A DNA stretch of 64,000 nucleotides from Metamycoplasma canadense (GTDB taxonomy: Bacteria; Bacillota_I; Bacilli_A; Mycoplasmatales; Metamycoplasmataceae), in assembly GCF_000828855.1 (NCBI RefSeq), contig NZ_AP014631.1, forward strand, positions 1-64,000, given 5' to 3'. The notes beneath the pieces are model-generated. The model had not been told where the DNA came from and ran no database searches. It saw only the letters and a list, made by a program, of their open reading frames with translations. Both the position numbers and the translations under genes were made by a program. Below, piece after piece: positions 10,681 to 20,924 of the stretch (positions within the stretch are counted from its first letter, which is position 1; each line of letters starts with the position of its first letter).

Positions 10681-11595
10681 ATGAAAAAGCAATTTGAGCA
10701 ATTTTGAAATATACTAAGTCAATATGAATACATAACCTTATGTACACATATAAATCCTGATGGTGATACAATAGGTTCAGCTGTAGCATTCAAAGAAATT
10801 ATTCAATTAAATATTCCTAGTGTTAAAAAAGTTGAAATAAGTGGTGGAGATTGTCCAAGAAATCTTAATTTTTTATTTGATAATCATCTAAGCCTCGTTG
10901 ATCAAGAAATGTTTGATAAATCTTTAAAGGTAGTAGTTGATACATCAACAGTAAACCGTGTTTATGATAAACGTGTTGTTGCAAAAGAATCAATAAAATT
11001 TGATCATCATCCAGTAGTTGATGAATTTATGTTTGGTATAGGTGGAGATTATTGACCTGCAACTGGTCAACTTTTAACCCAAATGGTTATTGAATTAAAT
11101 TTAAAAACTAATCAAAAAGCATTACAAGGTTTAGCAGTAGCAATTATTACTGATACGGCACAGTTTACAGAAAGAGATATAACATCTACTACTTTTGATG
11201 CGATGTCTTATTTATTGAATCAGGGTTTAGAATATAAAAAAGTATTGCAAAATCTAAAATTAAATAATGAAGAAAAAAAGATAATTTTTAATACCATTTC
11301 TAAATTAAAAATAGAAGGTATTGTTTCTTATATAGTTTCAGAGGTTGAAATTACAAATGATATTGTTAGACCGCTTGTTAATCAATTTTTAGCTATAACA
11401 AACACAGAAGTTTCATTAGTAATCTTAAAACAAAAAAATAATTTTTATCGTTGTTCAATAAGATCAATAGATTCTTATGATGTTAGTTTAATTGCTGAAA
11501 AATTTGGCGGTGGTGGGCATAAAAATTCGGCAGGTTTTAATATTGATTCATTAGATAAATTAAAAGTAGTTTTAAATGAAATTAATAATCACTAA
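10681..11595 (+). CDS. nrnA: DHH/DHHA1 phosphoesterase, NrnA-like (nanoRNase / pAp phosphatase)
   Basis: The 304-residue product belongs to the DHH phosphoesterases that degrade 2-5 base RNA fragments and, in some members, remove the 3'-phosphate from pAp. Metal-binding motifs appear in order: NPDGDTIGS near residue 26, DTST near residue 86, FDHHP near residue 106. The DHHA1 substrate loop GGGGHKNSAGF lies near the C-end. Several such paralogs occur in mycoplasmas (MgpA-like), so the exact substrate is uncertain. It stands alone between a leaderless promoter and a strong terminator shared with pepP. Confidence 0.88.
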
Positions 11596-11605
11596 AAAGT
11601 TTTTT

Positions 11606-11640
11606 ATATAAAAAACCGACGTTAAATCGGTTTTTTATAT
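11606..11640. terminator. Bidirectional terminator between nrnA and pepP
   Basis: A perfect 14-bp stem (11606-11619 and 11627-11640) with a 7-base loop contains CCGA/TCGG at the loop end and T6/A6 runs on both sides. It serves both convergent genes. Confidence 0.9.
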
Positions 11641-11649
11641 ATTTTTTTA

Positions 11650-12693
11650 TTATCTATAGTCTTCTGGGCGACTTAAAACCTTTGAACCATCTTTAGTTAC
11701 AAGAATGGTATCTTCAATTCTTGCTCCACCTAAACCTTCGACATAAATTCCAGGTTCTACAGTTATAACCATCCCTTCTTCTAAAACAACATTACCAGCT
11801 CTTCTGCCAACGCCAGGAAGCTCGTGAACATCAATTCCAACACCGTGTCCTGTTGAGTGGGTAAAGAATTTGCCATATCCTTTAGATTCAATATAGTCTC
11901 TACAAATTTTATCAATTTCCGAAGTTTCAATTCCTGGTTTTATTGCTTCTCTTCCTAATTTTTGTGCTTCAACAACAACATCTAAAATTGTAACTAATTC
12001 TGCTGATTTTGGTTTACCAAAAAAGAATGTTCTAGTAATATCTGAAGCTCAACCTTCAAATTGAGCACCAAAGTCAACCTTAACAATATCTCCGTCAACC
12101 AATTTACGATTTGTTGGATGATGATGAGGTTCTGCTGCGTTAGATCCAAAAGCAATAATGCTATCAAATGATTCTTTTTCAGCACCAAATATACGCATTA
12201 AATAACCTAATTTATTTGATGCTTCTAATTCAGTCATACCTTCAACTAAAATCTTTTTAAGTTCTTCAAATGCTTGTAAAGATATTAAGCATGCTTCTTC
12301 AATTTTAGCAATTTCTTCTTCGTCTTTTTTAATTCTAAATTGTTTAGCTTTTACGTTTGTAAAATTAGCTTTTGGTAAAAGTGATTTAAAGTAATTATAG
12401 GTTTGAACATGCAAATAATCTTCTTCAATACCTACATTTTTATAATTTTTTTTCGCTAGGAAATTTGATAAAACATCTTTTTCTAATAAAATAACTTCAA
12501 CGTTTTTAGCATTTTTTGTTGCGTATTCAATGTATCTACCATCAACAAATAAATATGCCTTTTCTTTTTCGATAACAATATAACCATCTGTTGTTTGAAC
12601 GTTAGCATATCATAATCTTGTTTGTGGCGCTTCAGAAATAACGGCATCTAATTTTAATTCTTCAAAAATTTTGGTTAATTCTTGTTTTAGCAT
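11650..12693 (-). CDS. pepP: Xaa-Pro aminopeptidase (M24 family)
   Basis: The 347-residue enzyme removes the N-terminal residue from peptides with proline in second place and helps recycle imported peptides. The C-terminal pita-bread metalloenzyme fold is clear: VKVDFGAQFEG with the first metal Asp, then Asp in SDITRTF, HSTGHGVGIDVHE with the ligand His, TVEPGIYVEG and GGARIEDTI with the Glu ligands. EPHHHP sits before the first metal site. The N-terminal creatinase-like domain (1-125) is present. The ribosome site is AGGAG. It follows rpmG by 14 bases and is probably in the same transcript. Confidence 0.94.
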
Positions 12694-12707
12694 TTAAAAC
12701 TCCTAAA

Positions 12708-12860
12708 TTATTTTTTTTCTTTATGTCCAGTATGTGCATTACATTTTGGGCAGTATTTTGTTACTTCCATTTTTTCTGGATGTAATTTTTTATTTTTCTT
12801 TGTAATGTAATTTTCCATTTTACAAGATTCACATCTTAAAGTTAAACCTTCTCTTGGCAT
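12708..12860 (-). CDS. rpmG: 50S ribosomal protein L33
   Basis: The 50-residue protein has the two Cys pairs of the zinc-binding L33 type (CESC near residues 10-13 and CPKC near 37-40) and ends HTGHKEKK. The start ATG has GGAGATATATT before it. It sits ahead of pepP. Confidence 0.95.
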   Translation of the reverse strand: MPREGLTLRCESCKMENYITKKNKKLHPEKMEVTKYCPKCNAHTGHKEKK

Positions 12861-13024
12861 AATATATCTCCTTTACTTAATAAATGTTTAAATTTAATTT
12901 GCTATTAATTAATAAATTTAATTAAAAAATAATTATAAATTATATTATAAAATCGCTTTTCTTAATATTTTTTGTCTATTAATAGTTTTACTTTTTAAAG
13001 TAATAAAATAGCTAACTTTTAAAA

Positions 13025-13876
13025 TTAGCTATTAAAAAAAGGTTCATCATATTTTATTTGTTCAGAATTATTTATTTCTTTTTTTATTTCATAATTTTTA
13101 CTTTTATCATCTGAATTATTTTTTCTATCATCTTGTGTATTTAATTGTTCTTGTTTTTGTTTTTGAATATCTAAAATATATTGTTTTGATATGCCTTTTA
13201 GATATTTTAATAAGTAAATTATTCCACTTATTCAAGAAAAAATAAGACCAATTAATAAAGGAATATTTACATAAAATAAATAAAGGTTATTTGTGACAAA
13301 TTTTCCGTTATTTTGTAATGTCATTCACGGTGCTGAAAAAGATATTGCTAAAAGTGCGAAAGAAACAACGATTGTTTTAATTTTTCCTCATCAATTAGCT
13401 GAAACCTTAATATCTTTTTTAACAGCATAAACACGAGCGCCATCAACTAATATATCTCTAATTATAAAAAGAATAACAATAGGCAAAAAAGTATAATTCA
13501 TTAATGATAAATAAATAAGCATTAACGAAGTTGCAATTTTATCAGCTATTGGATCAAATATTTTTCCAAACTCAGAAATAGTTTTTGTTTTTCTTGCAAT
13601 ATGACCATCTGCAAAATCAGTGATCATAGCTAGTATAAAAATTACAATGTTTAATCAATAAAGAATAGTTAAAGTTAATTTATGTTCATTTTGACCTACT
13701 ATTTTAAGTTGTGAATATCAAAAAGTTCCACCATATTTGGTTATCAAAATAAATGAATAAGTCATAAAAATAATAAAAGGAACCATTAAAATAATTCTAA
13801 GAATTGTTAATCAATTTGCAATTCCAAATTTATTAGTTGCGGAGCTTTGTTTAATTTTATTTTTTTTATTTTTCAT
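13025..13876 (-). CDS. pgsA: CDP-diacylglycerol-glycerol-3-phosphate 3-phosphatidyltransferase
   Basis: The 283-residue membrane enzyme makes phosphatidylglycerol phosphate from CDP-diacylglycerol. The CDP-alcohol phosphotransferase signature is exact: DFADGHIARKTKTISEFGKIFDPIADK, shown here as DFADGHIAR, then G, D and D at the canonical spacing. About five to six membrane helices are predicted. The last 60 residues form a hydrophilic, Asn/Lys/Gln-rich tail that most PgsA proteins lack. Its ATG lies 11 bases inside the preceding gene, so translation is coupled. Confidence 0.93.
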
Positions 13877-14441
13877 AAAATTGCTTTCTTATTGTATCAA
13901 TAGTAATTAATTCTAATTTTTCATTAAATTTTTCTTTAGGAATACTATTAAATTGATTTTCAAAAAATGTTAATACATTAGCAATTTTTTTATTTCATAA
14001 ATTAGGTTGAGTCAGAGTTAATAATTCCGCATTTCTAACAAATTCTGCATATTTTTCATCATTTTGAAATGAAAAAGCAAAATCATCTCTAGTAATTAAT
14101 TTAATTAATAATTTTTTAGCACCACTTTTAATTTGTCCCATTTTATAGTTTGTTTCTTTATTTTCAAATTTTTGAAATTCCTTTTGAGTAAAATCAATAA
14201 TTAATTTATAAGTTAAAATAAATTCATAATAAAGCATTAAAGTTTCATTAGCTTTTTTATTTTCAATTTTTTCCATTTTTCTTTTTTCACGTTTCTTTTT
14301 TGTTGCTTTTCAGGCTATATAAGCAACAATGAACATTAAAATTAATGTAAGTAAAACATATGCAACATATTTAAAACTTCCATTTTCTTGATTTCCATTT
14401 ATGTCGTTACCTAAATTACTTATATTAACAATATTATTCAT
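13866..14441 (-). CDS. Unrecognised single-pass membrane protein
   Basis: The 191-residue product has an Asn-rich N-end of about 25 residues, one membrane helix (about 29-47, YVAYVLLTLILMFIVAYIAW) and a long charged, helical part beginning KATKKKREKRK. Positive charge after the helix suggests N-end out and the rest in the cytoplasm. The ribosome site is AGGTGAATT. It overlaps pgsA by 11 bases and follows the GH13-like gene after 71 bases. I do not recognise the family; the link with pgsA hints at a membrane role only. Confidence 0.8.
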
Positions 14442-14512
14442 AATTCACCTCATTCCAAATTCTTAAAATAATAATAAAAATTATATACTTAAAAACATAA
14501 AAAACTTATCAA

Positions 14513-16024
14513 TTAGTTTTTCTCTTTAAATAGTATTAAACTCTCAAACGGTGATAGTTCTCTAGGAGCTTCTGAATAAAATTTATTAGCATATGATGAT
14601 ACTAAAATTGAATAATCATTTAAGGGGATTATTTTTTTATGATTATTAGTTATGTTAATTAAGAAAATTATTTTTGCTTGTTCTAAATTTCTTTTTATTT
14701 TATATATCCCAGAGCTATATTCGACGTTAAAGTTATTGTTTTCAAAAAAACTTTTATATTTAGATAAAAAACAAAAATTATTTAAAAAAATTAAAAAATT
14801 TAATCCGCTATCTCTATTTTTTAATTGATTTTCAACATTATTATTTTTGTGATTAATGGCATAAAACAAATTTAAATTATTGATATTTTTTTCCTTATTT
14901 CTATTTCAAGACATTTGAGTATAAGAACTTCATTTATTAAAAAGAGAATGAAATAAAAAATATTGATCTAAAGTAATATTTTTGGATTGAAAATATCTTT
15001 TTTCTTCGTTGTAATTTTCATCATTAAAATCAAATTTTTTATCAAAATCTGCTTTCAATGTTCCTATTTCATCGCCATAATAAAAACCAATTGAATTATT
15101 GCCACTGTAAAGAAGCAACAAAAAGGTTCGAAGTGATTCATTAAAATATGATTTTTCACTACCTCATTTTGAAATAAAACGTCCGTTTTGATCAGAACCA
15201 AAGCAAAGAATAACACTTGAATATTTATTAAAAAAATTAATAAATTTAAATATTTCATTATAGTTTGATTTATTTTTATATTTCATTTTAGTTAAACTAT
15301 TGTTACCAATTTTTGAAATATAAGTTAAATACAAATAATCAAAACACTTATTTTCTTTGTCGAGCATTTTTTTATATAAATTAATTTTATTATTTATAGA
15401 TTTAAAAATAACTGTTAAATTAGGTTTTTTTCTTTTTATAAGATTATATAAATCAATAATATAATTTATTTTTTTATCGTCTTTTAGGTTATCAAAAGCT
15501 AAAAACTCAAAATTATCTAAGATAATAGCATTTATATTAAATTTCAAATAAAAATCTAGTATTGATTCAAAATATCTTATAAAATCTGATATTTCATTAA
15601 GTGTTGTTTTCTTAAAACTTTCATTAACTAAATAAGGATCTAATTTTGTTAAATAATGTTTAGTTTGAGAATCATTTTTAGCTAAATTATATAAATTAAG
15701 TAAATTGTTTCAATTAATAAATGACTGTTTAATATTTTCTAAATTTATTATTGGAGCAATCTTTATTTTATTTTCATTGAAAGTTTTTACTAATTTAGCA
15801 AAATCATTTAATGAACCATATTTTGATTTTACTAAATCTAAATTAAATTGATTTTGATATTGATTTAAAATATCATCAAATGCAACAATATCAACATTAA
15901 GATTTTTAAAATAATCTATTTTATTTAATATTCCTTGAAAATCGCCAAATCCATTTTTTTTTGTATCTAAAAAATTGTCAATTTTTAATTCATATAAAAT
16001 TATTTTTTGTGTTTTAAAATTCAT
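14513..16024 (-). CDS. GH13 alpha-glucosidase-like protein with degenerate active site
   Basis: The 503-residue protein has the outline of glycoside hydrolase family 13 (oligo-1,6-glucosidase or trehalose-6-phosphate hydrolase group): GFGDFQGILNKIDYFKNLNVD near the N-end, KYGSLNDFAKLVKTFNE, FGSDQNGRFISKWG where active enzymes have NNHDQPR..SRFG, NSIGFYYGDEIG for TPFIYYGEEIG, and TQMSWN for TPMQWD. Region I (D...NH) is replaced by INLENI. Region II keeps one Asp (ILDNFEF) but lacks the Arg. The Glu of region III is missing (NLTVIFKSIN), and the His of region IV is Ser. The frame is intact with a strong ribosome site (GGAGGG). It is probably not an active glucosidase. The gene follows holA after 29 bases. 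Confidence 0.75.
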
Positions 16025-16053
16025 AAATAAACCCTCCTTTTTAGCTTTTAATT

Positions 16054-17028
16054 TTATTTTATAATGCTTATTAATATTAAATCAATTAGTAAATCAGCAT
16101 TTATATTTCCTTTTTTAAATTCAATATCAATTTTTGAAATTTCTTTAATTAAAGAGTTTAGCTTTTTTTCAGATATCTTATTATAAAATTCGTAATGCAA
16201 TTTTACTCGGTATGGATGAATATTAATAATTTTTGAAATTTCGTCATTCGTTATATTCATTTTCTTTAAAATGGCTATATTTTTTGCATTAGCTAAAGTT
16301 GAAGAAATCTGTAAAAGAATGCTATTTCCGTCAATACCATATTGAAGTTGTTCATTAATTTTTTTAATAATATTTCTTGGATTTTCAAATTTTAATAAAG
16401 CTTCATGCAAAGCAAATTCAAGATTATTAGATAAAGAAAAATTGTTATCATCAACCATTTGTTGACTAATTTCTTTATTTATTAAAAGTAATTTATTTAT
16501 TTCTGATTCAATTAAGCTTAAATTGTTTGGCATTGTTGAAAGAAAAGAAATTAAAACACGATCAGAAATCTTGCCCTTTTTTTCTTTAATCATATTAAAA
16601 ACAAAAGAGAATAAGTTTTTTTCGCTAATTTTTGGTATTTCAATAATTTTACTGTTTCTGTCGATAAAATTAAAAGCTAAAGAAGGTAAGAAATTTTTAT
16701 CATATTTAAAAATTTCTTGACTAAAAATAATAACATTGTCATATTCATTTTCATTTATATTATCTTTTATTAGAGTAATAAAATCATTGATTAATTTAGA
16801 AGATAATTTATTTTTTTGATTAAAAATAAAAGGATTTTTAAATATTATTATTTTTTTATTGAAGAATAAACCTTCATTATTTAATGCATCTGAAAGATTA
16901 TCTAAACTAAAAAAATCATAAAATTTGATAATTTCAATTTGTTGATTTGATAATGAACTTTCTTTTTGGATTATTTCTTCAATTTTTTTATTTATTAAAT
17001 AATCATCTTCACCTTTTATTAAATACAT
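16054..17028 (-). CDS. holA: DNA polymerase III delta subunit
   Basis: The 324-residue protein is the clamp-loader delta subunit, which opens the sliding clamp ring. It starts MYLIKGEDDYLINKKI, the usual HolA N-end, and keeps the three-domain pattern with the helical C-terminal collar. It has its own leaderless promoter. In other mycoplasmas holA directly follows comEC (for example MG315 and MG316); here yebC and the silent hsdS cassette lie between them. Confidence 0.88.
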   Translation of the reverse strand: MYLIKGEDDYLINKKIEEIIQKESSLSNQQIEIIKFYDFFSLDNLSDALNNEGLFFNKKIIIFKNPFIFNQKNKLSSKLINDFITLIKDNINENEYDNVIIFSQEIFKYDKNFLPSLAFNFIDRNSKIIEIPKISEKNLFSFVFNMIKEKKGKISDRVLISFLSTMPNNLSLIESEINKLLLINKEISQQMVDDNNFSLSNNLEFALHEALLKFENPRNIIKKINEQLQYGIDGNSILLQISSTLANAKNIAILKKMNITNDEISKIINIHPYRVKLHYEFYNKISEKKLNSLIKEISKIDIEFKKGNINADLLIDLILISIIK

Positions 17029-17035
17029 ATGTTTT

Positions 17036-17041
17036 ATTATA
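17036..17041 (-). promoter_or_regulatory. -10 box for leaderless holA
   Basis: On the minus strand TATAAT stands exactly 7 bases before the holA ATG, without a Shine-Dalgarno site. The yebC promoter faces the other way about 25 bases further. Confidence 0.65.
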
Positions 17042-17063
17042 GTATAAAGGATTAAATTTTTGG

Positions 17064-17069
17064 TATAAT
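17064..17069 (+). promoter_or_regulatory. -10 box of yebC
   Basis: TGGTATAAT carries an extended -10 form. It lies about 70 bases before the yebC ATG, which in contrast to holA has a Shine-Dalgarno-like GGAG. Confidence 0.6.
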
Positions 17070-17141
17070 AAATCGTATTATTAGAATATTAATTATATTT
17101 ATATTACTTATTATTTTTATTAATCGAATTGGAGTATAAAA

Positions 17142-17876
17142 ATGTCAGGACATTCAAAATGAGCAACAACTAAACACCATAAAGCAGCTATGGATTCTAA
17201 GAGAGCAATAATGTTTCAAAAATTTTCAAAAGAAATTATTGTTGCAGCAACAATTGGAGGCCCAGACCCTGATTCAAACCCTGCTTTAAAATTAGCAATA
17301 GCTAAAGCTAAAGCTAAATCAATGCCAAAAGCAAATATTGAAAAAGCTATTTCTAAAGTATCAGGAGGATCAAAAGAAGGAGCTAATTTTCAAAGTTATT
17401 TATATTCAGGAACAGCATTTGGTGGTGTAAATTTTGTTGTTAGCTGTTTAACAGATAATTTTAATCGTTTAGCTTCAAACATTAAACACTATTTTAATAA
17501 ATACAACGGCCAACTTGGAAAGCAAGGAACGGTTCCATATGTATTTGATCAAAAAGGTATAATTGAATTTTCAAGTTCTTTAGCTTCAGAAGAAGAAGTT
17601 ATGATGACTGTCTTGGATGCTGGCGCTGAAGATTTTAGCGTTGAAGGCGACTTGTATGTTATAACTACTCAACCATCAGAATTTCAAAAAGTAAAACAAG
17701 CTTTAGATGAAGGATTTAATATTGAAAATTATTCAACCGCAGAAGTAACTTATTTGCCTAATACAGAAACTGAAATTTCGCAAGAAAAAGCTGAACAACT
17801 TGAAAAATTTGTTGACTTGTTAGAAGATGATGAAGATATTCAAGAAGTTTGACATAATGCTACTTTTTCTGAATAA
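17142..17876 (+). CDS. yebC: YebC/PmpR-family regulator
   Basis: The 244-residue protein begins MSGHSKWATTKHHKAAMDSKRA, the family signature (the first W is TGA). It contains the conserved acidic centre (DAGAEDF) and ends with an acidic tail. YebC proteins act as transcription regulators or, in recent work, as translation factors at proline stretches; the sequence cannot tell which. The start is fixed by GGAG 9 bases upstream. It is alone in its transcript, with a terminator behind. Confidence 0.94.
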
Positions 17877-17907
17877 TATTTATTGATATATTTTTAATTT
17901 TTAAAAC

Positions 17908-17950
17908 AAAATAAGTTCGTAATTTTATAATGTTCGAACTTATTTTTTTA
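17908..17950 (+). terminator. yebC terminator
   Basis: A perfect 12-bp stem (17908-17919 and 17935-17946; AAAATAAGTTCG) with a 15-base loop is followed by a T-rich run. Confidence 0.85.
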
Positions 17951-18321
17951 TTATTAATAATTTTGGTTAAAAAATAATATTATTTTGGTAAATTTTAATA
18001 GCCAATATAATTAAATTTTCTACATTTTGTTATTTAAACATGGACAAAAAAAAGTTAACATCACACAGTAATTAACTTTTTTAAAAAGAAATCTACGTGC
18101 AACGCTGGTTACTTGATTTATTTATTTTTTTACTAAATTAGCTATTTTTATTTTTATTATCTTTTTTTGAATTTGGCAAAATTTAATACTAAAATAGTAA
18201 AAAACTATATTTTAAAATATAAGTTTAATAGTTAAAAAAATTCTAAAAACAATTTTTATTTTAGGTTATTTTGGAATAAAACAAGTAAGAAATTTAAAAT
18301 TGTTAAATCATATTTATTAAT
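17951..18321. other. Gene-free region before the silent hsdS cassette
   Basis: No coding frame is visible. An 11-bp hairpin with A6/T6 ends lies at 18048-18082 (arms AAAAAAGTTAA and TTAACTTTTTT); it looks like a terminator but no gene ends just before it. The DNA is otherwise AT-rich and unlike any part of hsdS, so the cassette edge at 18322 is abrupt. Confidence 0.6.
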
Positions 18322-18965
18322 AATTTACAAACGATTGAGAACAACATAAGTTGGGTGATATAGGTTTTGCAAGTGCGTCAGGCGTTGATAAAAAATATAA
18401 AACTAATGAAAATGAGGTGTATCTTCTTAATTACATGGATGTTTATAAGAAGCAAAAAATAACTGAAAAAAATTATAAAAAATTAATGGTAACAACTGCC
18501 TCTAACGAACAAATTAAAACCAAAAACATTATAAAAGGCGATATATTTTTTACCCCGTCTTCTGAAACAAAAGAAGATATAGGACATTCATTGTGTATTG
18601 CTGAAACACTTGTAAATGCTGTGTATTCATATCATTTGTATAGATTTAGACCTAGTGCCGAAAAAATTGATATTAGTTTTAGTAATTACTTTACAAACAC
18701 TCCTGCCGTAAGAAATCAATTGATATTCCGCTGTCAAGGCAATCAGAGATTCGTATTTTCAATTAATGATTTAATTAATACTAATGTCCGTATTCCATCA
18801 CTAAAAGAGCAATCTCTTGTTGGATATATTTTTAATTATTTTGACTCCCTTATCACCCTTCATCAGCGTAAGCTTGATAAGCTAAATATTAATTATTTTG
18901 ACAATAATATTTATTTAATAGGTTTTAAAATTTTTAAAATAAAAATGGAAGTAAAGTTAGTTTAA
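18322..18965 (+). pseudogene. Silent hsdS cassette (TRD2 copy)
   Basis: Bases 18322-18886 repeat TRD2 of hsdS without a single difference, in the opposite orientation. The frame is open from FTNDWEQHKLGDIGFAS to LHQRKLDKL, then continues for 26 unrelated codons to a TAA at 18963-18965. A stop codon (TAA, 18321-18323) lies right at the left edge, there is no ribosome site or ATG, and a lone TTG at 18351 is a poor start. I read it as a stored recognition module that is not expressed by itself. It sits between yebC and comEC, convergent with comEC. Confidence 0.88.
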
Positions 18966-19018
18966 TATAACTTAATTTTATTTTTATCTAGATTACAAAA
19001 TATATTGCACAAATAAAA

Positions 19019-20383
19019 TTATTGGTTTATTTTTATTGATTTATAAAATTTTAATTTTCTTAGAATCAAAAATATTGAGCAAAAATAAATGCAAATAAAA
19101 TTTGAAATTTCAAATTTAACAATATATGTTGCTTCATTTAATAAATTTAATATAGTGTCAAAAAATAATATTAATTTTTCTGATACAATGCTTCATTTAA
19201 AAAATATTAATGTAAATATATAATTTAAAGAAATTAATGGCAATAACAAAACTTGATTAAAAAAAGAAAATACATTATATTTATCGTTAAATGTATGAAT
19301 AATTAATGTTGAAAATAAATGTGCTATTATAAGAACCATTATTGATTTAAAATAAAAATTTTTATTTTTAAAAATATATACTGTTATAAAAATAAATAAA
19401 GTTATTAAGAAAGATAAAATAAAAGAATAATCATATATAGCAAAAGGGTTTAATGTGGCTAATAAAACAGCAGTTATACTTAAAAGATTGATATTATTCA
19501 TTTTTTTATTAAAAATATTTTTGTTTAAAAAAATGAGTAATAAAAATATTAATGATCTTGTAGCACTAATTTTAAATTCTAAAATCGTTAAATATATTAT
19601 CAAAAAAGAAAATGCAAAAAAATCATCAATAGGTATTTTAATTTTTATTTTTTTAATTAATTTAGTTATTGTTAAATATATTAAATTAAAATGGAATCCG
19701 CTAATTGTAAAAAAATGAATAATATTTAAATTAACAAGTTTTTTATATATTAATGAGTTTTTTTCGTATTTATTTAAAACAATTATGTTAATGTACTCTT
19801 CTATAATTTTATTTTCTGAGAAAAATATTTTAAATGTGCTTTCCTTATTTAAAAATTTAATTTCTTGCAGATTTAGTTCAAATAAAATTTTATTGCTTAT
19901 ATTAAATAGTTTAGGATTTTTTATTTTTAATAGCATACCTTTTAAAAAGAAAAAATATTGATATTTAGTCTCGTAATTAATATTAATATTTAATTTTTTA
20001 AATTTACTATTTTTTCAAACTATAAAATTGATATTTTTTAATTTAAATAAAAGAAAATTATCATAATTCTTTTCTAATTTAAAATTATTTTCAATATGAT
20101 AAAAATTATAATAATTAAAATAAATCAAATAGCAAGATAAACTTAAAAAAATAATAGCAAAAAATATTAAAGATAAAATTCAAAATTTATAGTTAAAAAA
20201 ATTAAAAATAAAAACTAAAATTAATAACCCGATAATTAAATAATTATCAATATTTAAAAATAGACTAACTAATAAAAAAGAAGTTAAACAAGAAGGAAAA
20301 ATAAAATCTATATATCGATGTTTTTTACTAAAATTAAGTAGGTTTTTTCACCAACACCAGGAATTTCTAAAATTTCATTTCAA
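19019..20383 (-). CDS. comEC: ComEC/Rec2-type competence membrane protein (short form)
   Basis: The 454-residue, very hydrophobic protein belongs to ComEC, the channel for single-stranded DNA uptake. The motif HFFTISGFHFNLI corresponds to the conserved SGLH segment, and about ten membrane helices are present. It lacks the C-terminal beta-lactamase-like part of full ComEC, as in other mycoplasmas. I chose the TTG start at 20383 because AAGGAG lies 8 bases before it; this makes a 76-base overlap with comEA. No ATG is available in the first 140 codons. Several TGA codons are Trp. Its usual partner holA is displaced. Confidence 0.78.
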
Positions 20384-20826
20384 GTTTTTATCTCCTTTTT
20401 ATTAATATATTCAAAAATTTTAGTTGCAATATTTGGTTTTATTCCTAAACTAATAAGGATTTTTTCATTTTTAATATCTTTTATTTTTAGTTTTTTATTT
20501 TTTAAATAAGGAATAAAAATTTTTTCATTATTTTTTAATTCTTGATTTTTATTTATATTTTTTAAATCAGCACCGCTTACCAAAACAGATTCTCGAAATA
20601 AATCAACATATTTTGCTCCTTCATTTAAAAAATATTCTCCCGGATATTTAATTGCTCCAGCAACGTTTACTTTAATATAATTAATTTCTTTTTTATTTAA
20701 TTTTTTATTTCTTTCATTTTTTAATATTTCATTTTTTATAACAATAGATGAAATTAAAACTATTGAAGAAATTAAAAATAGACTAGTTGTTAAAATAATT
20801 TTCTTCTTATTAACTTTAAATTTCAT
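20308..20826 (-). CDS. comEA: ComEA-type DNA-binding protein
   Basis: The 172-residue protein has an N-terminal membrane anchor (about 9-30), an SLBB-like segment (INYIKVNVAGAIKYPGEYF ... IFIPY) and a C-terminal helix-hairpin-helix ending WNEILEIPGVGEKTY, which binds DNA without sequence preference. It would hold incoming double-stranded DNA at the outer face. The end lies past a TGA (Trp) codon. It precedes comEC with overlap, so the two form an operon. Confidence 0.82.
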
Positions 20827-20885
20827 ATTTTAATTTTGTAATTATTTTTATCACTTGTTTGTTTATTAAAGAAAAAATAGCGAAA

Positions 20886-20924
20886 AATAAAACCTTTCTA
20901 TATAAAAAATAGCAAGGTTTTATT
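20886..20924. terminator. Terminator at the end of ligA
   Basis: An 11-bp stem (AATAAAACCTT and AAGGTTTTATT) with a 17-base loop overlaps the ligA stop codon. It closes the ecfA1-ecfA2-ecfT-ligA transcript before comEA. Confidence 0.7.

Noticed and set aside
18351-18965. A second expressed hsdS gene
   Set aside because: It has no ribosome site, no ATG, only one TRD, and a stop codon right at the cassette edge. It is better read as silent.
19455-19718. Plus-strand frame of 87 codons
   Set aside because: It is the complement of the comEC membrane helices, which continue through this stretch.
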